From the NCBI GenBank assembly GCA_031285845.1, contig JAITVK010000018.1, positions 144,961 to 208,960 of the forward strand: 64,000 nucleotides of DNA, read 5' to 3'. Below the pieces are notes generated by a model. It had not been told where the DNA came from, did no database searches, and was given only the letters and a program-made list of their open reading frames with translations. Position numbers and translations under genes: made by a program. This DNA is from Propionibacteriaceae bacterium (GTDB lineage: Bacteria > Actinomycetota > Actinomycetes > Propionibacteriales > Propionibacteriaceae). Below are positions 46,319 to 55,152 of this stretch, in pieces (within the stretch, counting starts at the first letter, position 1; the number at the start of each line of letters is the position of its first letter).

Positions 46319-47273
46319 GGTGTCGGTGTATTCGATCCCGATGGCCCACCGGTTTCGAGGTGTCACCCGACGCGAGGGGATGCTGCTCAAAGGGGCGGCC
46401 GGCTGGGGCGAGTGGTGCCCTTTCACCGAGTACGACGTCGCTGAGGCGTCGAAGTGGCTTCAAGCGGCCATCGAGGCCGCTGACCAGGGGTTTCCTCGGC
46501 CTGTGCGCTCGCGGGTCCCGGTCAACGCCACGATTCCAGCGACCGACCCGGTCACGGCTCGAGACCTCACAGTCGCGTCGCGATGTCGTACGGTCAAAGT
46601 CAAGGTCGCGGAGCCCGGACAGGCCTGGCAAGAGGACGTGGCCAGAGTCGAGGCGGTGCGTGACGGGTTGGGCCCGACTGGACGGGTTCGAGTCGACGCC
46701 AATGGAGCTTGGTCCCCGGACCAGGCGGTGACGATGCTGCGTGAGTTGTCCCGCTTCGATTTGGAGTACGCCGAGCAGCCGTGCGCGCAGGTGGAGGATT
46801 TGGCGCAGGTGCGTCGACGGGTTAGTGGTTTCGGTGTGCGGATCGCGGCCGACGAGTCGATTCGCCGCGCGGCCGATCCGTACCGTGTGGCTAGCCTCGA
46901 CGCCGCCGACGTGGTGGTGCTCAAAGTTCAACCCTTGGGCGGAGCACGCGCCTGCATGGAGCTGGCCGACGACCTCGGGATGGACGTGGTGGTGTCCTCG
47001 GCCTTGGAGACCTCGGTCGGGCTGCGGGCGGGGATCGGCCTGGCCGCCGCGCTGCCTGAGCTGCCGTACGCCTGTGGGCTGAACACGTTACCGCTGCTCG
47101 CAGCGGACTTGGCGACGCCAGGACTGGTCGCCCAGGACGGATGGATCAGCGTGGACGATGTCGAACCCGACCCACGGCTGATGTCGACTTGGGCGGCCGA
47201 CGAGGCGACGACGGATCGATGGATGTCGAGGTTCGAGGCCTGCGTGGCCCGGATCGGAGGTTGGGATGGATGA
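46311..47273 (+). CDS. menC: o-succinylbenzoate synthase
   Basis: 320 residues of the enolase superfamily. KVKVAEPGQAWQEDVARVEAVR holds the KxK Lys pair, VDANGAW, EQPC and AADESI provide metal ligands, and KVQPLGG holds the catalytic Lys on the other side. It makes OSB for MenE. It overlaps both neighbours by eight bases. Confidence 0.92.
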   Translation: MAEVSVYSIPMAHRFRGVTRREGMLLKGAAGWGEWCPFTEYDVAEASKWLQAAIEAADQGFPRPVRSRVPVNATIPATDPVTARDLTVASRCRTVKVKVAEPGQAWQEDVARVEAVRDGLGPTGRVRVDANGAWSPDQAVTMLRELSRFDLEYAEQPCAQVEDLAQVRRRVSGFGVRIAADESIRRAADPYRVASLDAADVVVLKVQPLGGARACMELADDLGMDVVVSSALETSVGLRAGIGLAAALPELPYACGLNTLPLLAADLATPGLVAQDGWISVDDVEPDPRLMSTWAADEATTDRWMSRFEACVARIGGWDG

Positions 47274-48933
47274 CTTGTTGGCCGGTTCGACGCCTGCGTC
47301 GGTGGCCTTGGCGACCGTGGTCATCGACGAGTTGGCCGCCCTGGGCGTGACCGACGTGGTGTGCTGCCCCGGCTCGCGTTCCGCGCCCTTGGCGTACGCC
47401 TGTGCTCGGGTCGAAGCAGAGGGCAGGATCCGTCTGCACATGCGTCTGGACGAACGTTCGGCTGGGTTTTTCGCGCTCGGTCTGGCCAAAGCGAGCGGTC
47501 GGGCGACCCCGGTGATCACCACCTCGGGAACGGCGGTGGCGAACCTGGCTCCGGCGATGGCGGAGGCCCGGTTCGCCCAGGTGCCGTTGGTCGCCGTGAC
47601 CGCGGATCGACCATCGACGCTGGTCGGGATGCGAGCCAACCAAACCGCCGACCAGGTCGGCATCTTCGGCACGACCCCGCTGGCGGTGGTTCGTGTCAGC
47701 TCGGCCGACGGGTCGTACGACGGGTGGCGGGCTCAAGTGCGTCGGGTCGTGGTCACCGCCGACGGGCGTCTCAGTCGTCGTCCTGGGCCGGTTCACCTGA
47801 ACGTGGAACTGACCGCTCCGCTGATCGGTGAGCCGGAAGCGATTCCGCGCGGTGTGCCGTTTAGGGTGGAGCCGATCCCGCCGGGGGGAGCCGTACGACT
47901 CGACGCCGGTCCGCGCACAGTGATCGTGGCCGGGGACATGCCGGTCGAACAGGGGCGGTGGTGGGCCCAGGCCGCCGATCAGGCGCGGATCCCGCTGTTG
48001 GCTGAGCCGTCGTCGAACGCGCGCTGGGGCTCGGCCGCCGTGTCAGGCTACCGCTACCTTCTGCCAGGATTCGCCTCCCAGATCGAACGGGTGGTGGTGA
48101 CTGGCCATCCAACGTTGTCACGACCGGTGACCTCGCTGTTGAGTCGCACTGACATCGACATCGTGGCAGTCGACTCCAGTGGCGAATGGTCCAACCCAGG
48201 CTGGGCCACCTCCTGTGTGGCGCCCGCCGTCCGACTGGCCGCCGGCGACCCGGGGTGGTTGGATCGCTGGACCGCGGCGGATCAGTGGTGGCGTCAGATG
48301 GTGGACGCCGCCTCCTCGTGGTCTCCAGCTGCGGCGGTGACCGGGGTCTGGGGTCAGTTGGGAGCCCAGGATGTGCTCGTGCTCGGGGCGTCGAATCCGA
48401 TCAGGGACGCTGACATCGCCCCGATCGGCTCGGTCTCACCTCAGGTGTACGCCAATCGTGGCTTGTCGGGCATCGATGGGACGATCGCCACGGCCTGCGG
48501 GATCGCCGCCCATCACGGTCAGCCCGTGGTGGCGTACCTGGGGGATCTGACCGCGCTGCATGACATCTCGTCGTTGGCTGTCCCGCGCCATGAGACGACC
48601 CCGGATGTGACGGTGGTCGTGGCCGACGACCAGGGCGGTTCGCTGTTCTCCACGTTGGAGTACGGCGCTGCGCGGTCTTCCATTGGGGAGATGGCTGATT
48701 GGTTCGAGCGGCTGTTCGCCCTGCCGATGGCCGTGGACGTGGCGGCGGTGGCTCGAGGCTTCGGCGTGCCTGTGACCACTGCGACCAGTTCGACTGCTCT
48801 GATCGCCGCGCTTCAGCGTCGCGGCCCCGGCTTGTCCGTGGTGGTGGCGAGCCTGGAGCGGGCGGATCGGGCGACCAGACACAAGCAGTTGAGCGCTTGG
48901 GGACGCCAAGCCGTACGCTCGGTCACGAGTTGA
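47266..48933 (+). CDS. menD: 2-succinyl-5-enolpyruvyl-6-hydroxy-3-cyclohexene-1-carboxylate synthase
   Basis: 555 residues, a ThDP enzyme. CCPGSRSAPLAYA starts the PYR domain, and TTSGTAVANLAPAMAEA is the next conserved block. The ThDP/Mg region lies near YLGDLTALHD and VVVADDQGGSLFSTLEYG. It carries out the first committed menaquinone step. The men order E-A-C-D with overlaps implies one transcript from the promoter at 44194. Confidence 0.94.
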   Translation: MDDLLAGSTPASVALATVVIDELAALGVTDVVCCPGSRSAPLAYACARVEAEGRIRLHMRLDERSAGFFALGLAKASGRATPVITTSGTAVANLAPAMAEARFAQVPLVAVTADRPSTLVGMRANQTADQVGIFGTTPLAVVRVSSADGSYDGWRAQVRRVVVTADGRLSRRPGPVHLNVELTAPLIGEPEAIPRGVPFRVEPIPPGGAVRLDAGPRTVIVAGDMPVEQGRWWAQAADQARIPLLAEPSSNARWGSAAVSGYRYLLPGFASQIERVVVTGHPTLSRPVTSLLSRTDIDIVAVDSSGEWSNPGWATSCVAPAVRLAAGDPGWLDRWTAADQWWRQMVDAASSWSPAAAVTGVWGQLGAQDVLVLGASNPIRDADIAPIGSVSPQVYANRGLSGIDGTIATACGIAAHHGQPVVAYLGDLTALHDISSLAVPRHETTPDVTVVVADDQGGSLFSTLEYGAARSSIGEMADWFERLFALPMAVDVAAVARGFGVPVTTATSSTALIAALQRRGPGLSVVVASLERADRATRHKQLSAWGRQAVRSVTS

Positions 48934-48990
48934 TGAGCGGGCTTGCCCGGTGCGGTAATCTGAATGCCGGTCTCAGGAACCTCGCCTCGA

Positions 48991-49020
48991 TTGGCAAAAA
49001 GCCTGAGTTTCCTTTAGTGT
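48991..49020 (+). promoter_or_regulatory. promoter of the M23 hydrolase gene
   Basis: TTGGCA (48991-48996), an 18-base spacer, and TAGTGT (49015-49020). The same layout (TTGGCG, 18 bases, TAGGAT) precedes the paralogous NlpC/P60 gene. Confidence 0.5.
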
Positions 49021-49060
49021 TTTCTCAGGGTTCATGCAGTTCCCGGGTGAAAGGTTGGTT

Positions 49061-50131
49061 ATGACCGTTTGGTCTAAGCGGATCACGCTAGTCGTCGTCA
49101 GTGTCGTCGCAGGCTTGTCACTGTTCATGTCGGGACCCCAGGCGGTGGCGGAGACCACCAGCGGGATGACCGCCGAGCAGGTCCGCCAACAGCTTCAAGA
49201 CCTCGAAGCCCAACAACAGGATCTCGCCGCCAAGCGGGTTGCCGCTCAAGAGAAACTGACCGCCGCGCAGAACCAATTGGCCACCACCCAAGAGCAGATC
49301 GTGTCGGAGAAGAACCGGATCTCGCAGTTGAGTTCCCAGGTCGCACAGATCGCGCTGCAGCAATATCAGGACCGTGGAATGAACACCACGACGATGCTCA
49401 TCTCGAGCAGTTCCTCCTCCGACCTGTTGGGCTACATCACAGTGATGCAGCAGGTCACCTCGACCGCGAACACCTTGCTGACGGATCTTCAATTCGATCA
49501 GGCGACGTTGGCTGACCTGGAGCGTAGCGAGCAGGCCGCAGTGGAGTCGATCGCCGCTGAGCAAACAACATTGGCGGGTCTGGAGGCCGACAATCAGGTC
49601 AAGGTCAACGAAGCCGCCGCTTTGCTGCAGCGGATGACCGCGTTGGCGTCGGCCCAGAAGACCGGGTCCAGCGGCATCAACGCCGTCGGTTCGGGAGTGA
49701 GCGATCCGACCGCGGTGGTGCCCGCGCCGTCGGGCTCGATGATCTCCCCGCTGTCGTCGTACACCGTGACCTCGCCGTTCAGCATGAGGGTCCATCCGAT
49801 CTGGGGAACGTACTCCTTCCATGACGGCCTCGATATGGGCGCGGGCTGCGGAACCCCAGTCCTGGCCCCGGCCAACGGCTTCGTCATCGACTACTACTGG
49901 GCCGGTGGGTACGGTAACCGCTTGGTGATCGACAACGGCATCGTCGATGGCCACCACATCGTCACCAGCTACAACCACTTGTCCGCTGGCGTGGCCCAAT
50001 CCGGTGAGGCCGTCACGCAGGGGCAGACGGTCGCCAAGGTGGGTTCGACCGGCGATTCGACCGGCTGTCATCTGCACTACATGGTGTGGTCTGACGGGCA
50101 GTTGATGGATCCGGCGGGGTACGTGGGATGA
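49061..50131 (+). CDS. secreted M23-family peptidoglycan endopeptidase with coiled-coil domain
   Basis: 356 residues. Signal peptide about 1-30 (ends AVAET), a PcsB/EnvC-like coiled coil about 35-210, a Ser/Pro linker, and the LytM domain about 235-356 with zinc ligands His254 and Asp258 (FHDGLD) and His337/339 (HLH). All metal residues are kept, so it should be active. The coiled-coil part is closely related to that of the next gene. Such coiled coils receive FtsEX signals in other bacteria; that link is inferred. AAAGG precedes the ATG. Confidence 0.88.
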   Translation: MTVWSKRITLVVVSVVAGLSLFMSGPQAVAETTSGMTAEQVRQQLQDLEAQQQDLAAKRVAAQEKLTAAQNQLATTQEQIVSEKNRISQLSSQVAQIALQQYQDRGMNTTTMLISSSSSSDLLGYITVMQQVTSTANTLLTDLQFDQATLADLERSEQAAVESIAAEQTTLAGLEADNQVKVNEAAALLQRMTALASAQKTGSSGINAVGSGVSDPTAVVPAPSGSMISPLSSYTVTSPFSMRVHPIWGTYSFHDGLDMGAGCGTPVLAPANGFVIDYYWAGGYGNRLVIDNGIVDGHHIVTSYNHLSAGVAQSGEAVTQGQTVAKVGSTGDSTGCHLHYMVWSDGQLMDPAGYVG

Positions 50132-50179
50132 TCCAGTCGCGGGAACCGGCCTTCGCCCACCGTCGCCTTGTCGCGGCAG

Positions 50180-50209
50180 TTGGCGTATTGGCTGAGCATC
50201 CCTTAGGAT
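50180..50209 (+). promoter_or_regulatory. promoter of the NlpC/P60 hydrolase gene
   Basis: TTGGCG (50180-50185), an 18-base spacer, and TAGGAT (50204-50209). It matches the promoter layout of the paralogous M23 gene. Confidence 0.5.
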
Positions 50210-50234
50210 TCTTTCAGGATTACCGGAGGTGAGG

Positions 50235-51278
50235 ATGTCGCGTGTGAACCGGTCGGCGGCAGTGTTGGTGTCAGCCGTCATGGCGGCGAGTTTGGGATGG
50301 ATCGGCCAAGGGTCGGCCCAAGCCGACACCTTGTCAGATGCCAAAGCCAAGCTGTCTCAGCTTCAGGGCGAGGCCAGTCAGGCTGACGAGCAATACAACC
50401 AGGTCCAGGCTCAGTTGGACGCCGCTCAGGTCAAGCTTGACCAAGACAAACAGTCGATCATCGATCAGCAGGCCAAGGTGGACGCCCTGCGCTCCCAGGT
50501 CGTCACCATCTCGTTGCAGCAGTTCCAAGACCGTGGCATTTTGTCGACCGCGATGCTGTTGACCAGTGAGAATCAGTCCGAGGCCCTCAGCAACTTCGTC
50601 GTCACCTCGATGGTGGCCGACACCACGACCTCCCTGCTGCAGAACTATCAGTTGAGCCAGGCCACTTTGGCTGATCTGGAGCGCGCTCAACAGACGACCG
50701 TTGATTCGATCGCGACTGACAAGGCCCGGCTGGAAGAGCTGAAGAACCAAGCCAGCTCGAAGGTCCAAGAGGCTCAGCGCGTCGTCGATCGTTTGACCGC
50801 CGAAGAGCAGGAGCGCATCCGCGCGGCCAACGCTGCGGCCCTGGCCGCTCGAACCGCCACCGGGACCGGTGAGGGCGCGTCGAATGGCCAGACTTCGTAC
50901 ACTCCGCCGCCACCGGTGCAGAACGGGCCTGCGGCGCAGGCGATCGTCGACTGGGCGATGGCTCGGGTCGGCTATCCGTACGTCTACGGTGGCTCGGGTC
51001 CGAACAGCTACGACTGCTCAGGTTTCACGATGGCGGCTTATGCTCAGGTGGGCATCCGTTTGCCGCACAGCGCGACCACTCAGTTCAACTATGGCTCACC
51101 GGTGGCGCAGGCTGATCTGCAGCCTGGCGACTTGGTGTTCTTCTACTCTGGCCCCGGTCATGTCGGGATCTACGTCGGCGGCGGCATGATCGTCGATGCC
51201 CGGAACGAGGCCATCGGCGTGGTGTATCGCTCGCTGGATGGCGCGATGCCGATCGTTGGCGCTCGTCGCCTTCTGTGA
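50235..51278 (+). CDS. secreted NlpC/P60 peptidoglycan hydrolase with coiled-coil domain
   Basis: 347 residues. Signal peptide about 1-32 (ends SAQAD), a coiled coil about 35-200, a linker with TPPPPV, and the NlpC/P60 domain about 230-347. The catalytic Cys is Cys261 in YDCSGFT and the His is His309 in GPGHVGIY. The coiled coil shares LQQ(F/Y)QDRG, QATLADLER and VDSIA-type blocks with the M23 protein, so the pair are paralogues with exchanged catalytic domains. ATG 50235 has GGAGG five bases upstream. Confidence 0.9.
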   Translation: MSRVNRSAAVLVSAVMAASLGWIGQGSAQADTLSDAKAKLSQLQGEASQADEQYNQVQAQLDAAQVKLDQDKQSIIDQQAKVDALRSQVVTISLQQFQDRGILSTAMLLTSENQSEALSNFVVTSMVADTTTSLLQNYQLSQATLADLERAQQTTVDSIATDKARLEELKNQASSKVQEAQRVVDRLTAEEQERIRAANAAALAARTATGTGEGASNGQTSYTPPPPVQNGPAAQAIVDWAMARVGYPYVYGGSGPNSYDCSGFTMAAYAQVGIRLPHSATTQFNYGSPVAQADLQPGDLVFFYSGPGHVGIYVGGGMIVDARNEAIGVVYRSLDGAMPIVGARRLL

Positions 51279-51342
51279 CTCGACTGTGCCTTTCGCGACG
51301 CGATCAGCGTGATGTGCCAACCGCCCAGAGCGGAGGGGACTC

Positions 51343-51720
51343 TCAGACCACCGGGTCGTCGTCGCCGTCATCGTGTCGGTCGCTTGACCAGTGAACCAGA
51401 TGGATCAGCGCCAGAACAGTCCCCGTGACGAAGCAGGCCACCGCGAACCATCCAAGCCAGCTCGGCGCGGTGGGAGCCAACATCTTGAGCACAGTGATGA
51501 CCAGTCCCAATCCGATCGAGCCGACGGCTGCCACGGTCATCGGTGACACCGGCGTTCCCGATCGCGCGACCTTACGGTAGCTCTCATCGTCGTCGAACAG
51601 GTTGAGATGAAAATCGGGCGCCGCTGGTGGGGGTGGGTCTGATGGGGGAGGGGTTGGCTGCCAGTGCTCGTCGAATTCCTGCTGAACGATGTCGGCGAAG
51701 GCCTTGTCATCATCACGCAT
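51343..51720 (-). CDS. small membrane protein of unknown function
   Basis: 125 residues. An acidic, Pro-rich N-terminal half (FADIVQQEFDEHWQ, then PPPSDPPPP) is followed by two membrane helices (about 60-85 and 88-108) and an acidic end. I do not recognise the family. A -10-like TAAGAT ends seven bases before the ATG. Confidence 0.6.
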   Translation of the reverse strand: MRDDDKAFADIVQQEFDEHWQPTPPPSDPPPPAAPDFHLNLFDDDESYRKVARSGTPVSPMTVAAVGSIGLGLVITVLKMLAPTAPSWLGWFAVACFVTGTVLALIHLVHWSSDRHDDGDDDPVV

Positions 51721-51727
51721 GCTACCG

Positions 51728-51733
51728 ATCTTA
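51728..51733 (-). promoter_or_regulatory. leaderless-type -10 for the small membrane protein
   Basis: The minus strand reads TAAGAT seven bases before the ATG at 51720. Confidence 0.45.
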
Positions 51734-51847
51734 CCCGTTGATGTCGGCCTGGTGGATGGTCTGGTGGGGTCTTCATTGCGACGGTGTCGTAAAGTTGAGG
51801 CTGATTCGATGGCGCGAAAACGCAGGGCGTGACAGGGGAGGAGACCA

Positions 51848-52597
51848 GTGTTCTACGAGGTGATGAAGTTCTTGGCTCGTCCGTTGTGCTATTTGTTGTT
51901 TTGGCCGATCGTGAAGGGACGCCACAACATCCCGGCCACAGGTCCGGCGATTTTCGCCAGCAATCACATCGGAGTCGGGGAGACCTTCTTGTTGCCAGTG
52001 GTCGTCAAGCCTCAAGTCACCTTCCCGGCCAAGAAGGAGCTGTTTCGTACGGACACCCTGTTGCATCGGGCGGCCACGTGGTTCTTGACGATGATCCACC
52101 AAGTGCCGATGGATCGGACCGGGGGCAACGCTTCCAGTGGCGCGCTGGGGTCGATTCAGGAGGTGCTACGGGCCGGAGGTTTTGTCGCGGTTTTCCCTGA
52201 GGGTCATCGTTCCCCTGACGGTCGGCTCTACAAAGGCCACACTGGGGTGGCGCGACTGGCGCTGGCCGATGACGTGCCGATCATCCCGGTCGGCTGTTTT
52301 AGGACCCGTTTCGTGCGCAGATGGTTGCCTTTCCCCTGGCTGTATCGGCCTGAACTGTGTTTCGGTGAGCCATTCCATCTGTCCGCCGAGCAGCGTGAGG
52401 CCTTCCTTGGCGCGCCCGATTACAAGCAGGCCAGCACGGTGCTGCGCCAGGCGACCGCCGATGTCATGGTCAAGATCCAGGCCATCACCGGCCAAGAGAT
52501 GGTCGACGAGTATTCGTACGTCCCACGCAAAGTCGGCGCGGCGACTACGTCGCGGCGTCGCCGACTCGGTCAACCCAAGCCCGAGGACAACCGATGA
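51848..52597 (+). CDS. 1-acylglycerol-3-phosphate O-acyltransferase-like (PlsC family)
   Basis: 249 residues, no clear membrane anchor beyond one N-terminal helix. The first acyltransferase motif reads NHIGVGE (His40, Glu45), where HxxxxD is usual, and the second reads FPEGHRSPDG, where FPEGTRS is usual. The rest of the fold looks intact (GHTGVARLAL, VPIIPVG). Both changes keep charge or polarity, so the enzyme may still work on an altered substrate. GTG follows GGGAGGAG by a few bases. It is coupled to the DAHP synthase gene (ATGA). Confidence 0.82.
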   Translation: MFYEVMKFLARPLCYLLFWPIVKGRHNIPATGPAIFASNHIGVGETFLLPVVVKPQVTFPAKKELFRTDTLLHRAATWFLTMIHQVPMDRTGGNASSGALGSIQEVLRAGGFVAVFPEGHRSPDGRLYKGHTGVARLALADDVPIIPVGCFRTRFVRRWLPFPWLYRPELCFGEPFHLSAEQREAFLGAPDYKQASTVLRQATADVMVKIQAITGQEMVDEYSYVPRKVGAATTSRRRRLGQPKPEDNR

Positions 52598-54021
52598 ACG
52601 AGAATGTGGCTATGCCGTTGTCCCGCCTGGCTAACCTTGACCCCATGAGTGATGTGCCCAGTCTGGAAGCTCTGCATGCGTTGAATCCGCCCCAGCAGCC
52701 GACGTACGCTCAGGTGGAGCTGCTGGAGGCCACCTTGGCCCAGTTGCGATCGTTGCCGCCGCTGGTGTTCGCTGGGGAATGCGATAATCTGCGGCTGAAG
52801 CTGGCCCAGGCGGCCGCCGGGGAGGCGTTCATCCTGCAAGGCGGTGATTGCGCGGAGACGTTCGCCGCCGTGACCGCTTCGTCGATTCGCGGTCGGCTGC
52901 GGGTGCTGCTGTCGATGGCGGTGGTTCTGACGTACGCCGCTGAAGTTCCAGTGGTGAAGATCGGGCGGATGGCCGGTCAATTCGCCAAACCCCGCTCGGC
53001 GCTGACGGAGACTCGTGGCGACGTGACGCTGCCGGCCTATCGTGGTGACGCGGTCAATGGCTACGAGTTCACCAGCCAGTCGCGAACCGCGGATCCGAGG
53101 CGTCTGCTTCAGGTCTACAACGCGTCGGCGGCGACACTGAATCTGGTTCGAGCCTTCACTAAGGGAGGGTTCGCCGATTTGCGGTCGATGCATTCGTGGA
53201 ACGCGGATTTCGTGCGTACGGCGCATGTGTCGACCCGTTATGAGCAGCTCACGGCGGAGATCGATCGGGCGTTGGCGTTCATGATCGCCTGCGGCGTCGA
53301 TGACGCGTCCTTCCGCACTGTGGATTTCTACGCCAGTCATGAGGCGCTGCTGATCGACTATGAACATGCCATGACCCGGATCGATTCTCGGACCGCGCGT
53401 CCGTACAACGTCGGTGGCCACTTGTTGTGGATCGGGGATCGCACCCGGCAACTGGATGGCGCCCACGTCGAGTTGTTGCGCCGGCTGCGCAACCCGGTGG
53501 GGATCAAGGTCGGTCCGAGCGCCGATCCGGCCGAGGTTGTGCGCCTGGCGGACCGGATCGATCCGGATCACGAGCCGGGGCGGCTGACGATCATCTCACG
53601 TATGGGCTGCGGCAAGGTACGACAGGCGCTGCCACCGATCATCCAGCAGATGCAGGCCACCGGGCGCAAGGTCTGTTGGGTGTGCGATCCGATGCATGGC
53701 AACACGTTCTCCTCGGCCAATGGCTATAAGACGCGCTCGTTCGCCGATGTCACCGCTGAGGTCGATGGCTTCTTCGACGTCCACGCCGAGCTGGGCACGT
53801 GGCCCGGTGGAATCCATGTCGAGTTGACCGGCGACGATGTCACCGAGTGTGTCGGTGGCGTGGCCGAGTTGCGGGAAGAGGATCTGGCCTACCGGTACGA
53901 GACGGTGTGCGACCCACGCCTGAACCGGACCCAGTCGCTGGAATTGGCCTTCATGGTGGCCGATCGGTTGTCGACGATGGAGCGACGGGCGACGCCGGTT
54001 TTCACCGGTCCGGACTTCTGA
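52594..54021 (+). CDS. aroG: 3-deoxy-7-phosphoheptulonate synthase, type II
   Basis: 475 residues. The type II DAHP synthase blocks are clear: FILQGGDCAETF, VKIGRMAGQFAKPRS, PYNVGGHLLWIGDRT, VGIKVGPSADP and WVCDPMHGNT. It carries out the first step of the shikimate pathway. In mycobacteria aroG lies near pknL, idsA and metF-like genes, the same neighbourhood as here. Confidence 0.95.
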   Translation: MNENVAMPLSRLANLDPMSDVPSLEALHALNPPQQPTYAQVELLEATLAQLRSLPPLVFAGECDNLRLKLAQAAAGEAFILQGGDCAETFAAVTASSIRGRLRVLLSMAVVLTYAAEVPVVKIGRMAGQFAKPRSALTETRGDVTLPAYRGDAVNGYEFTSQSRTADPRRLLQVYNASAATLNLVRAFTKGGFADLRSMHSWNADFVRTAHVSTRYEQLTAEIDRALAFMIACGVDDASFRTVDFYASHEALLIDYEHAMTRIDSRTARPYNVGGHLLWIGDRTRQLDGAHVELLRRLRNPVGIKVGPSADPAEVVRLADRIDPDHEPGRLTIISRMGCGKVRQALPPIIQQMQATGRKVCWVCDPMHGNTFSSANGYKTRSFADVTAEVDGFFDVHAELGTWPGGIHVELTGDDVTECVGGVAELREEDLAYRYETVCDPRLNRTQSLELAFMVADRLSTMERRATPVFTGPDF

Positions 54022-54113
54022 GCTCGCTCGGAGCGGTCGACTGGCCCAGGAAACCTTCGCGGCACACGCCTTGACAAGAGCGTGGTCGGGTTCTGCGAAG
54101 GTCGGCCCCGCGC

Positions 54114-54119
54114 TAGGCT
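54114..54119 (+). promoter_or_regulatory. leaderless-type -10 for the threonine aldolase gene
   Basis: TAGGCT ends seven bases before GTG 54127, with TTCTGC 17 bases upstream. Confidence 0.45.
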
Positions 54120-54126
54120 GTGGTTC

Positions 54127-55152
54127 GTGGATCTGAGAAGCGACACTGTGACCAAGCCCACGCAGGGCATGCGACAAGCGATGGCGAATGCCGACGTCGG
54201 CGATGACGTCTATGGCGAGGATCCGACGGTGATCGCCTTGGAGGCGACCGCTGCTCGTCTGCTCGGCCATGAGGCGGCGCTGTTTTGTGTGACCGGGTCG
54301 ATGGCCAACCTGCTCGGGGTGTGGCTCAACACTCCCGTCGGCGGCGAAGTGCTTTGTGACGAGCGGGCTCACATCGTACGAGCCGAGTTGGGCGCTCACG
54401 CGGCGTATCATGGCGTGACCTCTCGAACCTGGTCGTCGCCTGACGGTGTGGCCCGACTGAGCCAGATCGCCGCCATGGTGTCTGAGGCCTCGCCGCATCT
54501 GGTGCCCACCCGGGCGATCGAGATCGAGAACACCATGAACTTCGCCTCGGGTGTGATTCAACCTCTGGACGAGGTGCGACTGATCTCAGGGTTTTGCCAT
54601 GACCGTGGTCTTGGTCTGCATCTGGACGGAGCTCGCCTGGCGAACGCCTGCGTGGCCACCGGTGTGCCGCTGGCTGATTACGGCCGTTTGGCGACCACGG
54701 TGACCCTGTGCCTGTCGAAGGGCCTCGGCGCGCCAATGGGATCGATTCTGGCCTCATCGGGGGCCAACATCGCCCGTGCCCGGGTCGAGCGCAAGCGGTT
54801 GGGTGGCGGATGGCGTCAGGCCGGTGTGCTGGCGGCGGCGGGGCTGTACGCTTTGGATCATCACTACAACCGTCTGAGCCAGGATCACCGCGCGGCCAGC
54901 GCGATGGGCGAGGAGATTCGGGCCCGCGCCCCATGGGCGATCGCTGCGGGGGTGGCGACCAACATCGTGGTGGTGCGGACCGGGTCGTTGAGCGCGGCCG
55001 AGGTCGTGTCCCGGGCTGGCGGTCAAGGTTTGAAACTGTCGGCGGTCGGCTCCCATGAGGTCCGCGCGGTGGCTCACCTGGATGTGACGTACGACGATTG
55101 TGTCGAGGCCGGACGCATTCTGGGCGCGATCCTGTCTGGGGCGCGGCCATGA
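54127..55152 (+). CDS. ltaE: low-specificity L-threonine aldolase (PLP)
   Basis: 341 residues. VDLRSDTVTKPTQGMRQAM is the classical start, GDDVYGEDPT and AIEIENTMNFASG follow, and LSKGLGAPMGS carries the PLP Lys. It cleaves threonine or allo-threonine to glycine and acetaldehyde. GTG 54127 is chosen for the conserved start and the -10-like TAGGCT seven bases upstream; a frame from 54082 would add 15 unlikely residues. Confidence 0.9.
   Translation: MDLRSDTVTKPTQGMRQAMANADVGDDVYGEDPTVIALEATAARLLGHEAALFCVTGSMANLLGVWLNTPVGGEVLCDERAHIVRAELGAHAAYHGVTSRTWSSPDGVARLSQIAAMVSEASPHLVPTRAIEIENTMNFASGVIQPLDEVRLISGFCHDRGLGLHLDGARLANACVATGVPLADYGRLATTVTLCLSKGLGAPMGSILASSGANIARARVERKRLGGGWRQAGVLAAAGLYALDHHYNRLSQDHRAASAMGEEIRARAPWAIAAGVATNIVVVRTGSLSAAEVVSRAGGQGLKLSAVGSHEVRAVAHLDVTYDDCVEAGRILGAILSGARP

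Noticed and set aside
48934..50234. c-di-AMP (ydaO-type) riboswitches before the two cell-wall hydrolases
   Set aside because: In actinobacteria such elements often precede hydrolases, but the leaders here are only about 20 to 35 bases from the predicted start points, too short for that riboswitch.
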